A program made the translations under genes and the position numbers. Below are positions 7,887-16,657 of a stretch of 64,000 bases of DNA, piece by piece. Source of the DNA: Mucilaginibacter saanensis (GTDB taxonomy: Bacteria; Bacteroidota; Bacteroidia; Sphingobacteriales; Sphingobacteriaceae); contig NZ_JACHBZ010000023.1 in the NCBI RefSeq assembly GCF_014200575.1, positions 4,686 to 68,685 on the forward strand, in the 5' to 3' direction. Below the pieces are notes generated by a model that saw only the letters and a program-made list of their open reading frames with translations, had not been told where the DNA came from and searched no databases. Numbering within the stretch: the stretch's first letter is position 1; every line of letters begins with the position of its first letter.

Positions 7887-8942
7887 ATGGAAGAATTAAA
7901 AAGTAATACCGAAAATGTTTCATCAGGCACAATTCCTGGTAACTTATCGTATTCAACCGATATCAGGGCACTGAATGAAATGATACAAAAGGAGAGTGCT
8001 TTTATCGATCTGCTTAAAATGGAGATGGATAAAGTGATTATCGGGCAAAGATATATGGTGGAGCGATTGCTGATCGGTTTACTGGCCGATGGTCATATCC
8101 TGTTAGAGGGTGTGCCGGGGCTGGCAAAAACGCTGGCTATTAATACACTGGCAAAAGCCATACAGGCCGACTATAGCCGTATCCAGTTTACCCCCGATCT
8201 TTTACCTGCAGATTTGCTGGGAACCATGATATACAATCAAAAAAAGGAAGAGTTTATAGTTCGTAAAGGGCCTTTATTCTCCAACTTTATCCTGGCCGAT
8301 GAAATAAACCGTGCCCCGGCAAAGGTGCAGAGTGCATTGCTGGAAGCCATGCAGGAGCGTCAGGTAACTATTGGTGATAATACCTTTCCCCTGCCAAACC
8401 CTTTCCTGGTACTGGCTACACAAAATCCTATTGAGCAGGAAGGTACCTACCCGCTGCCCGAAGCACAGGTTGACCGTTTTATGCTGAAGGTAGTGATCAG
8501 CTATCCTGATAAGGAAGATGAAAAGAAAATTATCCGTGCTAATATATCGCCTAATGGTATGCCCAAACCAACGCCGATCATTAAGCCTGATGAAATTGTA
8601 CGTGCCCGTAAAATTGTAAGGGAAGTATACATGGACGAGAAAATTGAGCAATATATTATTGATATCGTTTTTGCAACCCGTTTCCCTGAACAGTTTAAAC
8701 TGGCGCATTACAAAAATTTGATTACCTATGGTGCATCGCCAAGGGCAAGTATTAACCTGGCACTGGCGGCCAAGGCTTATGCCTTTATTAAACGCAGAGG
8801 GTATGTAATTCCTGAGGATGTAAGAGCTATTTGCCATGATGTATTGCGCCACCGTATCGGGCTAAGCTACGAAGCCGAGGCCGAGAACATCACCACTGAA
8901 AATATAATTACCGGGATACTTAACGCGGTTGAAGTACCGTAA
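7887..8942 (+). CDS. moxR: MoxR family AAA+ ATPase
   Basis: The 351-residue protein has Walker A GVPGLAKT (75-82), Walker B ILADEIN (135-141) and the sensor stretch ATQNPIEQEGTYPLPEAQ with the following DRF arginine finger. The lid domain is at the C-terminus. MoxR ATPases act as chaperones for protein complexes and normally sit in front of DUF58 and von Willebrand A genes, as here. It is probably the first gene of the Bat operon and supplies ATP-driven remodelling to the membrane-bound Bat proteins. The 117-base gap to the next gene holds a repeat element. Confidence 0.92.
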   Translation: MEELKSNTENVSSGTIPGNLSYSTDIRALNEMIQKESAFIDLLKMEMDKVIIGQRYMVERLLIGLLADGHILLEGVPGLAKTLAINTLAKAIQADYSRIQFTPDLLPADLLGTMIYNQKKEEFIVRKGPLFSNFILADEINRAPAKVQSALLEAMQERQVTIGDNTFPLPNPFLVLATQNPIEQEGTYPLPEAQVDRFMLKVVISYPDKEDEKKIIRANISPNGMPKPTPIIKPDEIVRARKIVREVYMDEKIEQYIIDIVFATRFPEQFKLAHYKNLITYGASPRASINLALAAKAYAFIKRRGYVIPEDVRAICHDVLRHRIGLSYEAEAENITTENIITGILNAVEVP

Positions 8943-8943
8943 A

Positions 8944-9056
8944 GAGCCCCACCCAAACCCTTCCCTAAAGGGAGAGGGCTTAAAAATGTTATACAAATAA
9001 TTATAAAATGCTGATCAAAAGTGTCACCCTTTAGTGGTGAGATTTAGAGGGGGCTC
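8944..9056. repeat. Inverted-repeat element between moxR and the DUF58 gene
   Basis: The element is bounded by GAGCCCC (8944-8950) and GGGGGCTC (9049-9056). Each end carries its own CCCTAAAGGG-type hairpin (TTCCCTAAAGGGAG at left, CACCCTTTAGTGGTG at right). It resembles the 3564-3643 element in ends and internal CTAAAGGG core. It fills nearly the whole gap inside an operon, so it may tune expression between moxR and downstream genes. Confidence 0.65.
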
Positions 9057-9059
9057 ATA

Positions 9060-9941
9060 ATGGCTAAGGATACCAAGGAACTACTTAAAAAAGTAAGGAA
9101 GATAGAGATCAAGACCCGCGGACTAAGTAACCACTTATTCTCAGGTGAGTATCATTCGGCTTTCAAGGGCCGTGGTATGGCATTTAGCGAGGTACGTGAA
9201 TACCAGCTGGGCGATGAGATTAGAACAATTGACTGGAATGTTACGGCACGTTTTAACCACCCTTATGTAAAGGTGTTTGATGAGGAACGGGAACTTACCG
9301 TAATGCTACTGATGGATGTGAGCGGTTCTGAAAACTTTGGTACCCTAAACCAACAAAAGCAGGATCTGGCAACGGAGCTTTGCGCTGTACTGGCGTTTTC
9401 GGCTATACAGAACAATGATAAGGTGGGGGTGATTTTTTTTAGCGATAAGATAGAAAAATTCATTCCGCCCAAAAAAGGCCGTACCCATATCCTGATGATC
9501 ATCAGGGAACTGATTGATTTTAAGCCCGAAAATAAAGGTACTAACGTGGCCGAAGCGTTACGGTATTTTACCCGTGTCATCAAGAAGAAATGCACCGCTT
9601 TTATTCTTTCTGATTTTATAAGTCCGGGTTTTGATGACGAATTAAAGATTGCCAATAAAAAACATGATATTATTGCCCTGAGGCTGTACGACAAACATGA
9701 AGAAGAGTTTCCAAACCTGGGGCTGATACCGATGCAAGACGAAGAAACCGGTGAACTGTTATGGGTTAACACTGCCGATGATGCCGTGCGCAACGCTTTT
9801 AAGGCCGAAGCTTTGAGAAGGAACGGAACGCTGCAGGAAACGTTTCGTAAATCGGGTGTTGACTTTACAAGCGTAGGTACCCATGAATCATACGTAAAGC
9901 CATTAATGACATTATTTAAAAAACGCGAAGGCAGAAGATGA
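9060..9941 (+). CDS. DUF58 domain protein of the Bat operon
   Basis: The 293-residue protein carries the DUF58 hallmark EVREYQLGDEIRTIDWNVTA (44-63), followed by a von Willebrand A-like fold with a MIDAS motif DVSGS (86-90). No membrane segment is apparent, so it is likely cytosolic or peripherally bound. DUF58 proteins almost always follow moxR and are thought to link the ATPase to the membrane VWA proteins. Its stop overlaps the next start by four bases (ATGA), indicating coupled translation. Confidence 0.9.
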   Translation: MAKDTKELLKKVRKIEIKTRGLSNHLFSGEYHSAFKGRGMAFSEVREYQLGDEIRTIDWNVTARFNHPYVKVFDEERELTVMLLMDVSGSENFGTLNQQKQDLATELCAVLAFSAIQNNDKVGVIFFSDKIEKFIPPKKGRTHILMIIRELIDFKPENKGTNVAEALRYFTRVIKKKCTAFILSDFISPGFDDELKIANKKHDIIALRLYDKHEEEFPNLGLIPMQDEETGELLWVNTADDAVRNAFKAEALRRNGTLQETFRKSGVDFTSVGTHESYVKPLMTLFKKREGRR

Positions 9942-10903
9942 TAAGGAACTTTAAATACATCCTGATCCTGTGTGTAATATTGATAGGCTCTTTTTATAAA
10001 GCCGGCGCCCAGAGTATCCGGGCCGAAGCCAAGCTTGACCGCGCGGTGATCATGATAGGTGAGCAAACACAATTTCATCTCAGTGTACAGTTTAACGCAA
10101 AGGATAAAGTTGAGTTTCCTTTGGTAACTGATACCATTGGCGGTAAAATTCAAGTGGTAAGCACCAAGGCCGATACTTCTTTTGACAAGAGCGATGTAAG
10201 CCTGGAAACCATCCGTAAAACCTATGTTATTACCGCGTTTGATAGCGGCGATTATGTAATACCATCGTACGCATTTCATGCGCAGGGTGGCGACTCAAAA
10301 ACTGTGGAGCTAAGGCTGCAGGTGGAGCCCGTTGCGGTTGATACCACCAAAGCCATTTATGATATTAAGCAGCCGCTTGCCATCAAGTATACCTTTTGGG
10401 ACTGGCTGCGTGATAATTGGGTTTTGGTAACCGGGATACTGGCAGCTATACTCATTATTGGTGGTGTTATTTATTATCTCCGCAAAAGGCCTAAAAAGGT
10501 TGAAGTGGTTGAGGAGCCTAAGCCTGTGATTCCACCGCATATTGCTGCTTTACAAAAATTGACTGACCTGCGTGATAGAAAATTATGGCAGCAGGAGCAG
10601 ATAAAGCAATACCATACAGAGCTAAGTGATGTAATACGCGAGTACCTGGAAAACCGCTATGCTATACAGGCACTGGAACAAACATCCGACGAGATTTTTG
10701 CCAGTTTGCGGTATATGGATATTGCCGAAGAGAACAGGAATTTGCTGCGCCAGATGCTGATCCTGGCCGATTTGGTAAAATTTGCCAAAGAGAAACCGCT
10801 GCCTTATGAAAATGAGCAAAGTATGGATAATGCTATCGCTTTTGTAAATAAAACGCAGCAATATGTTCAACCACCCGTTGTAAAGGAAGAGGATAAGAAA
10901 TGA
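9938..10903 (+). CDS. Bat-operon membrane protein with BatD-like periplasmic domain
   Basis: The 321-residue protein has a signal peptide (1-25, ending AGA-Q). A periplasmic beta-sandwich of ~110 residues follows, starting with SIRAEAKLDRAVIMIGEQ, the same opening pattern as BatD domains. There is one membrane helix at about 161-181 and a cytosolic alpha-helical tail with a LTDLRDRKLWQQEQIKQY segment. The tail also resembles the cytosolic end of BatD. It sits between DUF58 and batA with 4-base overlaps on both sides. No accepted gene name was assigned because naming of this position varies; function beyond membership of the Bat complex is unknown. Confidence 0.75.
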   Translation: MIRNFKYILILCVILIGSFYKAGAQSIRAEAKLDRAVIMIGEQTQFHLSVQFNAKDKVEFPLVTDTIGGKIQVVSTKADTSFDKSDVSLETIRKTYVITAFDSGDYVIPSYAFHAQGGDSKTVELRLQVEPVAVDTTKAIYDIKQPLAIKYTFWDWLRDNWVLVTGILAAILIIGGVIYYLRKRPKKVEVVEEPKPVIPPHIAALQKLTDLRDRKLWQQEQIKQYHTELSDVIREYLENRYAIQALEQTSDEIFASLRYMDIAEENRNLLRQMLILADLVKFAKEKPLPYENEQSMDNAIAFVNKTQQYVQPPVVKEEDKK

Positions 10904-11904
10904 GCTGGTTTAAGGGAATAGAATTTGCCCATCCGGGATTTTTCTGGTTATTGATCATTATACCTTTAATGATAAGCTGGTACATCTGGAAACAGCGCCA
11001 GTTACAAGGCAATTTAAGCGTACCTACGCTTAAAGGCTTCACTATATTGAAAAAGAGTAAGGTGGCCCGTTTCAGGCATGTGGGTATTGTATTGCGCTCA
11101 CTGGCTTTGGCCGCTTTAATAGTAGCAATGGCCAGGCCGCAATCATCATTGAGCTGGCAGGATAGCACCACCGAGGGTATTGATATCATGATAGCCTCAG
11201 ACATATCAGGCAGTATGCTGGCTGAGGATTTTAAACCCAACCGCCTGGAAGCTGGTAAAAACATTGCCATTGATTTTATCAAGAACCGCCCCAATGACCG
11301 TATAGGGCTGGTAATATTTAGCGGCGAGAGTTTTACGCAGTGCCCGCTCACTATTGATCACGATGTACTTATTAATCTGTATGCCGATATCAAGAACGGG
11401 ATGATAGAAGATGGTACCGCAATTGGTATGGGATTGGCAACAGCTGTAAACCGTTTAAGGGGTAGTGAGGCAAAAAGTAAGGTGGTGATATTACTTACCG
11501 ATGGTTCAAACAATTCAGGATCAATACCGCCCATTACCGCTGCCGAAATTGCCAAACAATTTAACGTAAGGGTATATACAGTTGGCCTTGGTACTAATGG
11601 GTATGCCCCGTATCCGGTTCAAACACCTGTAGGGATACAATACCAACGCATGAAGGTTGATATTGATGAGGGTACGTTATCAAAAATTGCCACTATTACC
11701 GGTGGTAAATACTTCAGGGCAACTGATAATGAAACACTGAAACAAATTTATATCCAGATTGATAAACTGGAAAAAGCTAAAATTGACGTAACCCAGTACC
11801 GTAGAAAAACAGAGATGTTTTTACCCTGGGCCATTATTGCGCTGATATTATTGTCACTTGAATTTTTACTAAAAAACACGCTGTTTAAGGGGGCTTTAAC
11901 TTAA
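10900..11904 (+). CDS. batA: BatA, VWA domain membrane protein
   Basis: The 334-residue protein has two N-terminal membrane segments (about 13-30 and 61-78), a von Willebrand A domain with the full MIDAS motif DISGS (101-105) and the downstream TxxDG as LLTDGSN, and one C-terminal membrane helix (~306-325). This is the standard BatA layout; the VWA domain should face the periplasm. Bat proteins are linked to aerotolerance and oxidative-stress survival in Bacteroides fragilis. It is followed after four bases by batB, a clear paralogue. Confidence 0.92.
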   Translation: MSWFKGIEFAHPGFFWLLIIIPLMISWYIWKQRQLQGNLSVPTLKGFTILKKSKVARFRHVGIVLRSLALAALIVAMARPQSSLSWQDSTTEGIDIMIASDISGSMLAEDFKPNRLEAGKNIAIDFIKNRPNDRIGLVIFSGESFTQCPLTIDHDVLINLYADIKNGMIEDGTAIGMGLATAVNRLRGSEAKSKVVILLTDGSNNSGSIPPITAAEIAKQFNVRVYTVGLGTNGYAPYPVQTPVGIQYQRMKVDIDEGTLSKIATITGGKYFRATDNETLKQIYIQIDKLEKAKIDVTQYRRKTEMFLPWAIIALILLSLEFLLKNTLFKGALT

Positions 11905-11908
11905 TAAA

Positions 11909-12949
11909 ATGCTACGTTTTGCACATATAGATATTTTATGGGGACTGCTGGTAATTCCGGTGTTTATCCTGCTGTTCTTGCTGGTAAGCCGCTGGAAAAA
12001 AAAGGCTGTTGCCTCATTGGGAGATAAAAACGTAGTTAGGCTGATGATGCCGCAGGTTTCGTTTTCAAGGCCGTGGCTTAAATTTATCTTTTTCCTGATA
12101 GCTTATGCCAGCTTAATAGTGGGTATGGCCGATCCGCTGCTGGGTTCAAAAACCGAAGAGGTAAAACGCAAAGGTGCAGATCTGATGATTTTGCTGGATG
12201 TGTCGAACAGTATGCTCTCGCAGGATCTTGCCCCTAACCGTTTGGAAAATGCCAAGCAAGCCATTGCGCAGCTGATTGATAAAATGCATGACGACCGTAT
12301 AGGTATTATTGTTTTTGCAGGTCAGGCCTATGTTCAGTTACCTGTTACTACTGATTACTCTGCCGCCAAATTATTTTTAAATACCATTAACACCAATATG
12401 GTGCCTACACAAGGTACTGCCATTGGCGCGGCTATTGACCTGGGCATGAAATCATTTGATTTTAAGAACGGAACAGGGAAGGCCATGATCATTATAACCG
12501 ATGGCGAAAATCATGAGGACAACGCTGTTGAAGCCGCTACAAGGGCCAAAAGCAGGGATGTAGTTGTAAATGTAGTTGGAGTTGGATCAGAGGCTGGCGC
12601 ACCTATTCCCGTTAATGGAAATGATACAAAATCAGGTTATCGTAAAGACGAAACCGGCAAAGAGGTGATCAGTAAGCTGAATGAGGATATGTGTAAGGAG
12701 ATTGCGGCTGCCGGTAGCGGTGTTTATGTAAGAGCCAATAACTCCAACAGTGGCTTAAGCATTGTAATGGATCAGATAGGTAAAATACAGCGTAAAATGT
12801 ATGATAGTAAGACCTATAAGGACTACGAAGATCGTTTTCAGTTTTTCCTGGGCATTACACTGGTGTTGCTGGTGGTAGAGTTTTTTATATCGAACCGCAA
12901 AAATATGCGCTTAAGCGGGTTAAAATTATTTGAAGTAAAAAAGTCATGA
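11909..12949 (+). CDS. batB: BatB, VWA domain membrane protein
   Basis: The 346-residue protein has the same design as BatA: N-terminal helices (about 8-27 and 56-74), a VWA domain with MIDAS motif DVSNS (97-101) and IITDGEN, and a C-terminal helix (~314-331). The DVSNSMLSQDLAPNR segment parallels DISGSMLAEDFKPNR of BatA, supporting an old duplication. The two probably form a heteromeric membrane complex. The stop overlaps the batC start by four bases. Confidence 0.92.
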   Translation: MLRFAHIDILWGLLVIPVFILLFLLVSRWKKKAVASLGDKNVVRLMMPQVSFSRPWLKFIFFLIAYASLIVGMADPLLGSKTEEVKRKGADLMILLDVSNSMLSQDLAPNRLENAKQAIAQLIDKMHDDRIGIIVFAGQAYVQLPVTTDYSAAKLFLNTINTNMVPTQGTAIGAAIDLGMKSFDFKNGTGKAMIIITDGENHEDNAVEAATRAKSRDVVVNVVGVGSEAGAPIPVNGNDTKSGYRKDETGKEVISKLNEDMCKEIAAAGSGVYVRANNSNSGLSIVMDQIGKIQRKMYDSKTYKDYEDRFQFFLGITLVLLVVEFFISNRKNMRLSGLKLFEVKKS

Positions 12950-13719
12950 AGCAATTTATCATAGTTGTATTATTAGTACTGCAGGCTTCTTTCCTTTTTG
13001 CCCAGCAAGAAAAAAAGTTCATTAAAAAGGGTAATGAGCTATACCAGGAGCAAAACTATAAGGATGCCGAAAATAACTACCGCCTGTCGGTTGGTAAAAA
13101 GGATAAAACAGTTGAAGGTAATTTTAACCTTGGCGATGCCTTGTATAAGCAAAAAAAATATGATGAAGCCGGTAAGCAGTTCAACAAGATTGCTGCCTCA
13201 TCAACCAACAAGGAAGTATTGGCCAAAGCCTATCATAACTTAGGTAATTCATTACTGGATTCAAAAAAGCTGGAAGAGAGCATCGAGGCCTACAAAAAGT
13301 CGCTGCTCAACAACCCACAGGATGACGAAACCCGGTACAACCTGGCCTACGCGCAAAAAAAGCTACAGCAAAAGAAAAATCAGGATAAGAATAATAAGAA
13401 CAACAAGAACGATAAGAATAAGGACAAGGATAAGAAGGATCAGAATAAAAAGAAGGACGATAAGAATAAAGATAAAGACAAGGATAAGAAAGACCAGGAC
13501 AAAAAGAACCAGGACGATAAGAATAAAGACGACAAAGGCAAAAACGATCAGGATAAAAAAGATGAGCAAAATGGGCAGCAGCCACAGCCTAACAATGTAT
13601 CAAAAGACGATGCTGAACGGATGCTGGAGGCCCTGAGCAATGATGAAAAGCAAACACAGGACAAGCTTAAAAATAAAAAGCTGAAAGGTGCCAAAGTACA
13701 CATTGAAAAAGACTGGTAA
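12946..13719 (+). CDS. batC: BatC, TPR protein with Lys/Asp/Asn-rich tail
   Basis: The 257-residue protein has a signal peptide (1-19, ending LFA-Q) and TPR units across ~27-130 (for example EGNFNLGDALYKQKKYDEA and KAYHNLGNSLLDSKKLEES). A low-complexity stretch of about 80 residues (~137-215) follows, made almost only of K, D, N and Q. A short conserved end (DDAERMLEALSNDEKQ) closes the protein. The TPR region likely binds the VWA domains of BatA/BatB in the periplasm. The low-complexity tract is coded by A-rich repeats such as GATAAGAATAA, which could vary in length between strains. Confidence 0.88.
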   Translation: MKQFIIVVLLVLQASFLFAQQEKKFIKKGNELYQEQNYKDAENNYRLSVGKKDKTVEGNFNLGDALYKQKKYDEAGKQFNKIAASSTNKEVLAKAYHNLGNSLLDSKKLEESIEAYKKSLLNNPQDDETRYNLAYAQKKLQQKKNQDKNNKNNKNDKNKDKDKKDQNKKKDDKNKDKDKDKKDQDKKNQDDKNKDDKGKNDQDKKDEQNGQQPQPNNVSKDDAERMLEALSNDEKQTQDKLKNKKLKGAKVHIEKDW

Positions 13720-13737
13720 GCGATATTGTTATAGATA

Positions 13738-15567
13738 ATGAAAAGAAAATATTGCATATTATTATTGCTGCTACTGCTTAATGTAAGTGTGCTTTTTGCT
13801 GCCGATGTAAAATTTACAGTATCGGTGAGTAAAACAGAGGTGGGTACAACAGAGCAATTTGAAATTACGTTTGCCATAAATGGTAATGGCGACCGCTTTA
13901 CACCTCCGTCGTTCAATGGTTTTCTGGTAGTGTCGGGACCCAATGTATCAACCAGCATGACGGTTATTAACGGCAATGCATCGTCAAGCCTGTCTTACAG
14001 TTATGATCTGGTTGCGGTAAAAGAAGGTACCTATACCATTGGGGCTGCTACTATTTTGGTAAACGGTAAAGAGCAAAGCACCAAACCTATTAAAATAAAG
14101 GTGGTTAAGGGTCAGGGAGCGCAACAAAATAACAATGTTCAGACTCAACAGGGTCAAACCGGCCCCAATAATGGGGTTACCATGCACCAGGCGGGTACAG
14201 ATATTTCCAAATCATTATTCATCAGGGCAGACGTAGACAAAAGCCGGGTGTATCTGGGCGAACAGATAACGCTTACCTACAAACTATATACCCGGGTTGC
14301 GCTTGTAGGCAGCGAGCCCGAAAAGCTGCCTGATCTGAATGGATTTTATAGTCAGGACATTAAAAATCCCGATCAGAATGTGAAATGGCGCACTGAGATT
14401 TATAAGGGCGCAAAGTATAACGTTGCGGATATGAAGCAAACTATACTTTTCCCTGAGCATGAGGGCGATATCACGATCGACCCAATTTCGATGTTTTTTG
14501 TGGTAAGGGAATCTGCCGGAGCATCGCGCGATCCTTTCGATCAGTTTTTTGACTCGTATAACGACGTTAAGTATAAAATTAAAAGCACGCCGGTAATTGT
14601 ACATGTAAAACCCCTGCCCCGGGCTGGTAAGCCTGAAGGCTTTGGCGGTGCAGTCGGCCGTTTTTCTATCAGCACCGGGGTTGATAAGCAGGAGCTGAAA
14701 TCAAACGAGCCGCTTAATTATAAAATTAAGATCTCGGGCACCGGGAACCTTAAATTATTAAAACCACTTAGCCCGGTTTTTCCTGCCGATTTTGAGAAAT
14801 ATGATCCTAAAACGGTTGACACTATTGCTGAAAAACAAAATGGCGTATCGGGCACCCGTACCTATACCTATTTGTTGATACCGCGGCATCAGGGTAATTT
14901 TACCATTGAACCTATTAAGTTTTCTTATTTTGATCCGTCAACCGGCAAATATGTAATCTTGCCAACCAAGGCGTTCCCGATAAAAGTAAATAAAGGCCTG
15001 TCAGAAAATAATGTTACCGCTTACTCCGGTGCAGACAAGCAGGATGTTAAACTTTTAAACAAAGATATCCGCTACATTAAAACCAATACCGATGGCATCA
15101 CCAAAAAGGGTGAAGGCTTTTATGGGTCGGGCTTATATTACAGTCTGCTTGCCTTTGGTCCGCTATTGTTTTTAGGCGCCTTAGTCTACGGTAAATGGGA
15201 CGAAAAGAATAACAGCGATATTGTTAAAGTAAAAAGCCGCAAGGCCGGCAAAATAGCAGCCAAACATTTGGCAAGCGCGCAGGCGCAGTTGTCTGCCAAT
15301 AATACCAAAGCATTTTACGAAAATGTGTTTAAAGGTTTATATGGTTATTTGAGTGATAAGCTGAATATTGCCGCTGCAGATTTAAACCGTGAAAAGATTG
15401 CCACAGAACTAAAGGTTCGTTCCCTGGATGAAGTGCTCATTAATGAGTTGCTGGATACGCTTGACCTTTGCGATATGGCCCGCTACGCACCTGTGTCAGG
15501 CCTGTCTGAACAACAGATTTTTGACAAAGCAAAAAATATGATCAATGACATTGAAAATAAAATATAA
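13738..15567 (+). CDS. batD: BatD, oxygen-tolerance protein
   Basis: The 609-residue protein has a signal peptide (1-21), an N-terminal BatD beta-sandwich opening with KFTVSVSKTEVGTTEQFEITF, two further such domains (around 155-280 and 295-410), one membrane helix near 462-483 and a cytosolic helical tail. This is the usual BatD arrangement. Periplasmic domains likely assemble with BatA/B/C. It begins 18 bases after batC and ends one base before batE. Confidence 0.9.
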   Translation: MKRKYCILLLLLLLNVSVLFAADVKFTVSVSKTEVGTTEQFEITFAINGNGDRFTPPSFNGFLVVSGPNVSTSMTVINGNASSSLSYSYDLVAVKEGTYTIGAATILVNGKEQSTKPIKIKVVKGQGAQQNNNVQTQQGQTGPNNGVTMHQAGTDISKSLFIRADVDKSRVYLGEQITLTYKLYTRVALVGSEPEKLPDLNGFYSQDIKNPDQNVKWRTEIYKGAKYNVADMKQTILFPEHEGDITIDPISMFFVVRESAGASRDPFDQFFDSYNDVKYKIKSTPVIVHVKPLPRAGKPEGFGGAVGRFSISTGVDKQELKSNEPLNYKIKISGTGNLKLLKPLSPVFPADFEKYDPKTVDTIAEKQNGVSGTRTYTYLLIPRHQGNFTIEPIKFSYFDPSTGKYVILPTKAFPIKVNKGLSENNVTAYSGADKQDVKLLNKDIRYIKTNTDGITKKGEGFYGSGLYYSLLAFGPLLFLGALVYGKWDEKNNSDIVKVKSRKAGKIAAKHLASAQAQLSANNTKAFYENVFKGLYGYLSDKLNIAAADLNREKIATELKVRSLDEVLINELLDTLDLCDMARYAPVSGLSEQQIFDKAKNMINDIENKI

Positions 15568-15568
15568 C

Positions 15569-16333
15569 ATGCTCAGGCGCATCATATACCTGTTGTTGCT
15601 CATAGGGGCACCACTATTGGCTTTTTGCGATAACGGTGCAGCTACCCTGTTTAAAAAAGGAAATGGCCAGTATGCTAAAGCGCAATATAAACAGGCCATC
15701 ACATTTTATGAGAAACTGATTGATGGTGGCTACCAATCATCGGCGGTGTTTTTTAATTTGGGGAATGCTTTTTATAAAACAGGGGATAATACGTCGGCCA
15801 TATTATATTATGAAAAGGCGCATAAACTTTCACCGGGCGACGAAGATATCAGGTTTAATAATCAGCTGGTTAATTCAAAAATAACGGATAAGCTGGATGA
15901 AGTTCCTGAGTTTTTTATCACCAAATGGTGGCATGGGTTTATTTTAGGATTTTCATTAAATGCACTGGCTGTATTGAGTGTGCTTTTCTTGCTGACTGGT
16001 TCGCTGGTTTTTATTCTTTACCGGTTCACCAATTCGGTAGTGGTTAAAAAGGTTTCGTTTTATAGTGCTATCCTGCTGTTGTTTTTTGGGCTTGTTACTA
16101 TTTTTGTAGCAGGCAGGCAGGCAGATTATTTTGATACGCATCATCAGGCCATTGTTTTTAGCAGTTCGGTAACTATTAAAAGCGAGCCGGGGGGTAAAGC
16201 CTCAAAAGATCTTTTTGTACTGCACGATGGTACCAAGGTTGATATTCTGGAGCACAATAACGACTGGGTAAAAATCAAGTTGCCCAATGGCAACGAGGGC
16301 TGGATTGGCGCAACAGATATCAGGGAAATATAA
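15569..16333 (+). CDS. batE: BatE, TPR and SH3-like membrane protein
   Basis: I place the start at ATG 15569, one base after the batD stop, because MLRRIIYLLLLIGAPLLAF gives a clean signal peptide; an ATG at 15545 inside batD is less likely. The ~254-residue protein has TPR units (~20-100: GQYAKAQYKQAITFYEKL, AVFFNLGNAFYKTGD), two membrane helices (~125-150 and ~163-182), and a C-terminal bacterial SH3 domain (~190-254; WVKIKLPNGNEGWI). It closes the Bat operon. The SH3 part may contact peptidoglycan. No clear terminator follows. Confidence 0.88.
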   Translation: MLRRIIYLLLLIGAPLLAFCDNGAATLFKKGNGQYAKAQYKQAITFYEKLIDGGYQSSAVFFNLGNAFYKTGDNTSAILYYEKAHKLSPGDEDIRFNNQLVNSKITDKLDEVPEFFITKWWHGFILGFSLNALAVLSVLFLLTGSLVFILYRFTNSVVVKKVSFYSAILLLFFGLVTIFVAGRQADYFDTHHQAIVFSSSVTIKSEPGGKASKDLFVLHDGTKVDILEHNNDWVKIKLPNGNEGWIGATDIREI

Positions 16334-16657
16334 GCAGTTCGACATCACTGTTCCTTGCTCCGAACGAACGCCGTGATGCATCTGTCCAGGTGGGCATTGT
16401 TCAATAATGGTGCTTGATTAACAATCGGAACGATAAATCCTATCTTGAAATGGTAGCTAAGCATTTTCTACGCAGGCCTGCATCTGTCAAATCGTAACAG
16501 CGATTAAGCTCACTCAGCGTAAAATAATATGCTTTTACCCCAATGGGGGTATTTGTTGAAAACAAACACATTCCGGATGGTAATACTTCTACTAAAGTAT
16601 TACTTGAAAAAACGTTATACTTCTAATAAGCAGCTCCGGACTGTGGATTATATTGGC
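16334..16657. other. Gene-free stretch with degenerate reading frame
   Basis: No intact gene is seen. On the minus strand a frame runs without stops from about 16618 to 16443 (including YYFTLSELNRCYDLTDAGLR), ends at TAG, and an adjacent frame continues for ~35 codons to 16345 (GFIVPIVNQAPLLNNAHLD). This could be the remains of a gene with one frameshift or chance. A 9-bp perfect inverted repeat (16580-16588 with 16595-16603) and a small hairpin at 16536-16551 also lie here. Confidence 0.25.

Noticed and set aside
9263..10279. Long minus-strand frame of 338 codons opposite the DUF58 gene
   Set aside because: It is antisense to a well-supported gene, has no recognisable domain and is Ser/Ile-rich, as expected for a shadow frame.
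13307..13636. Several overlapping frames with Arg/Ile/Thr or Val/Ile/Leu repeats
   Set aside because: They are readings of the A-rich low-complexity tract of batC in other frames.
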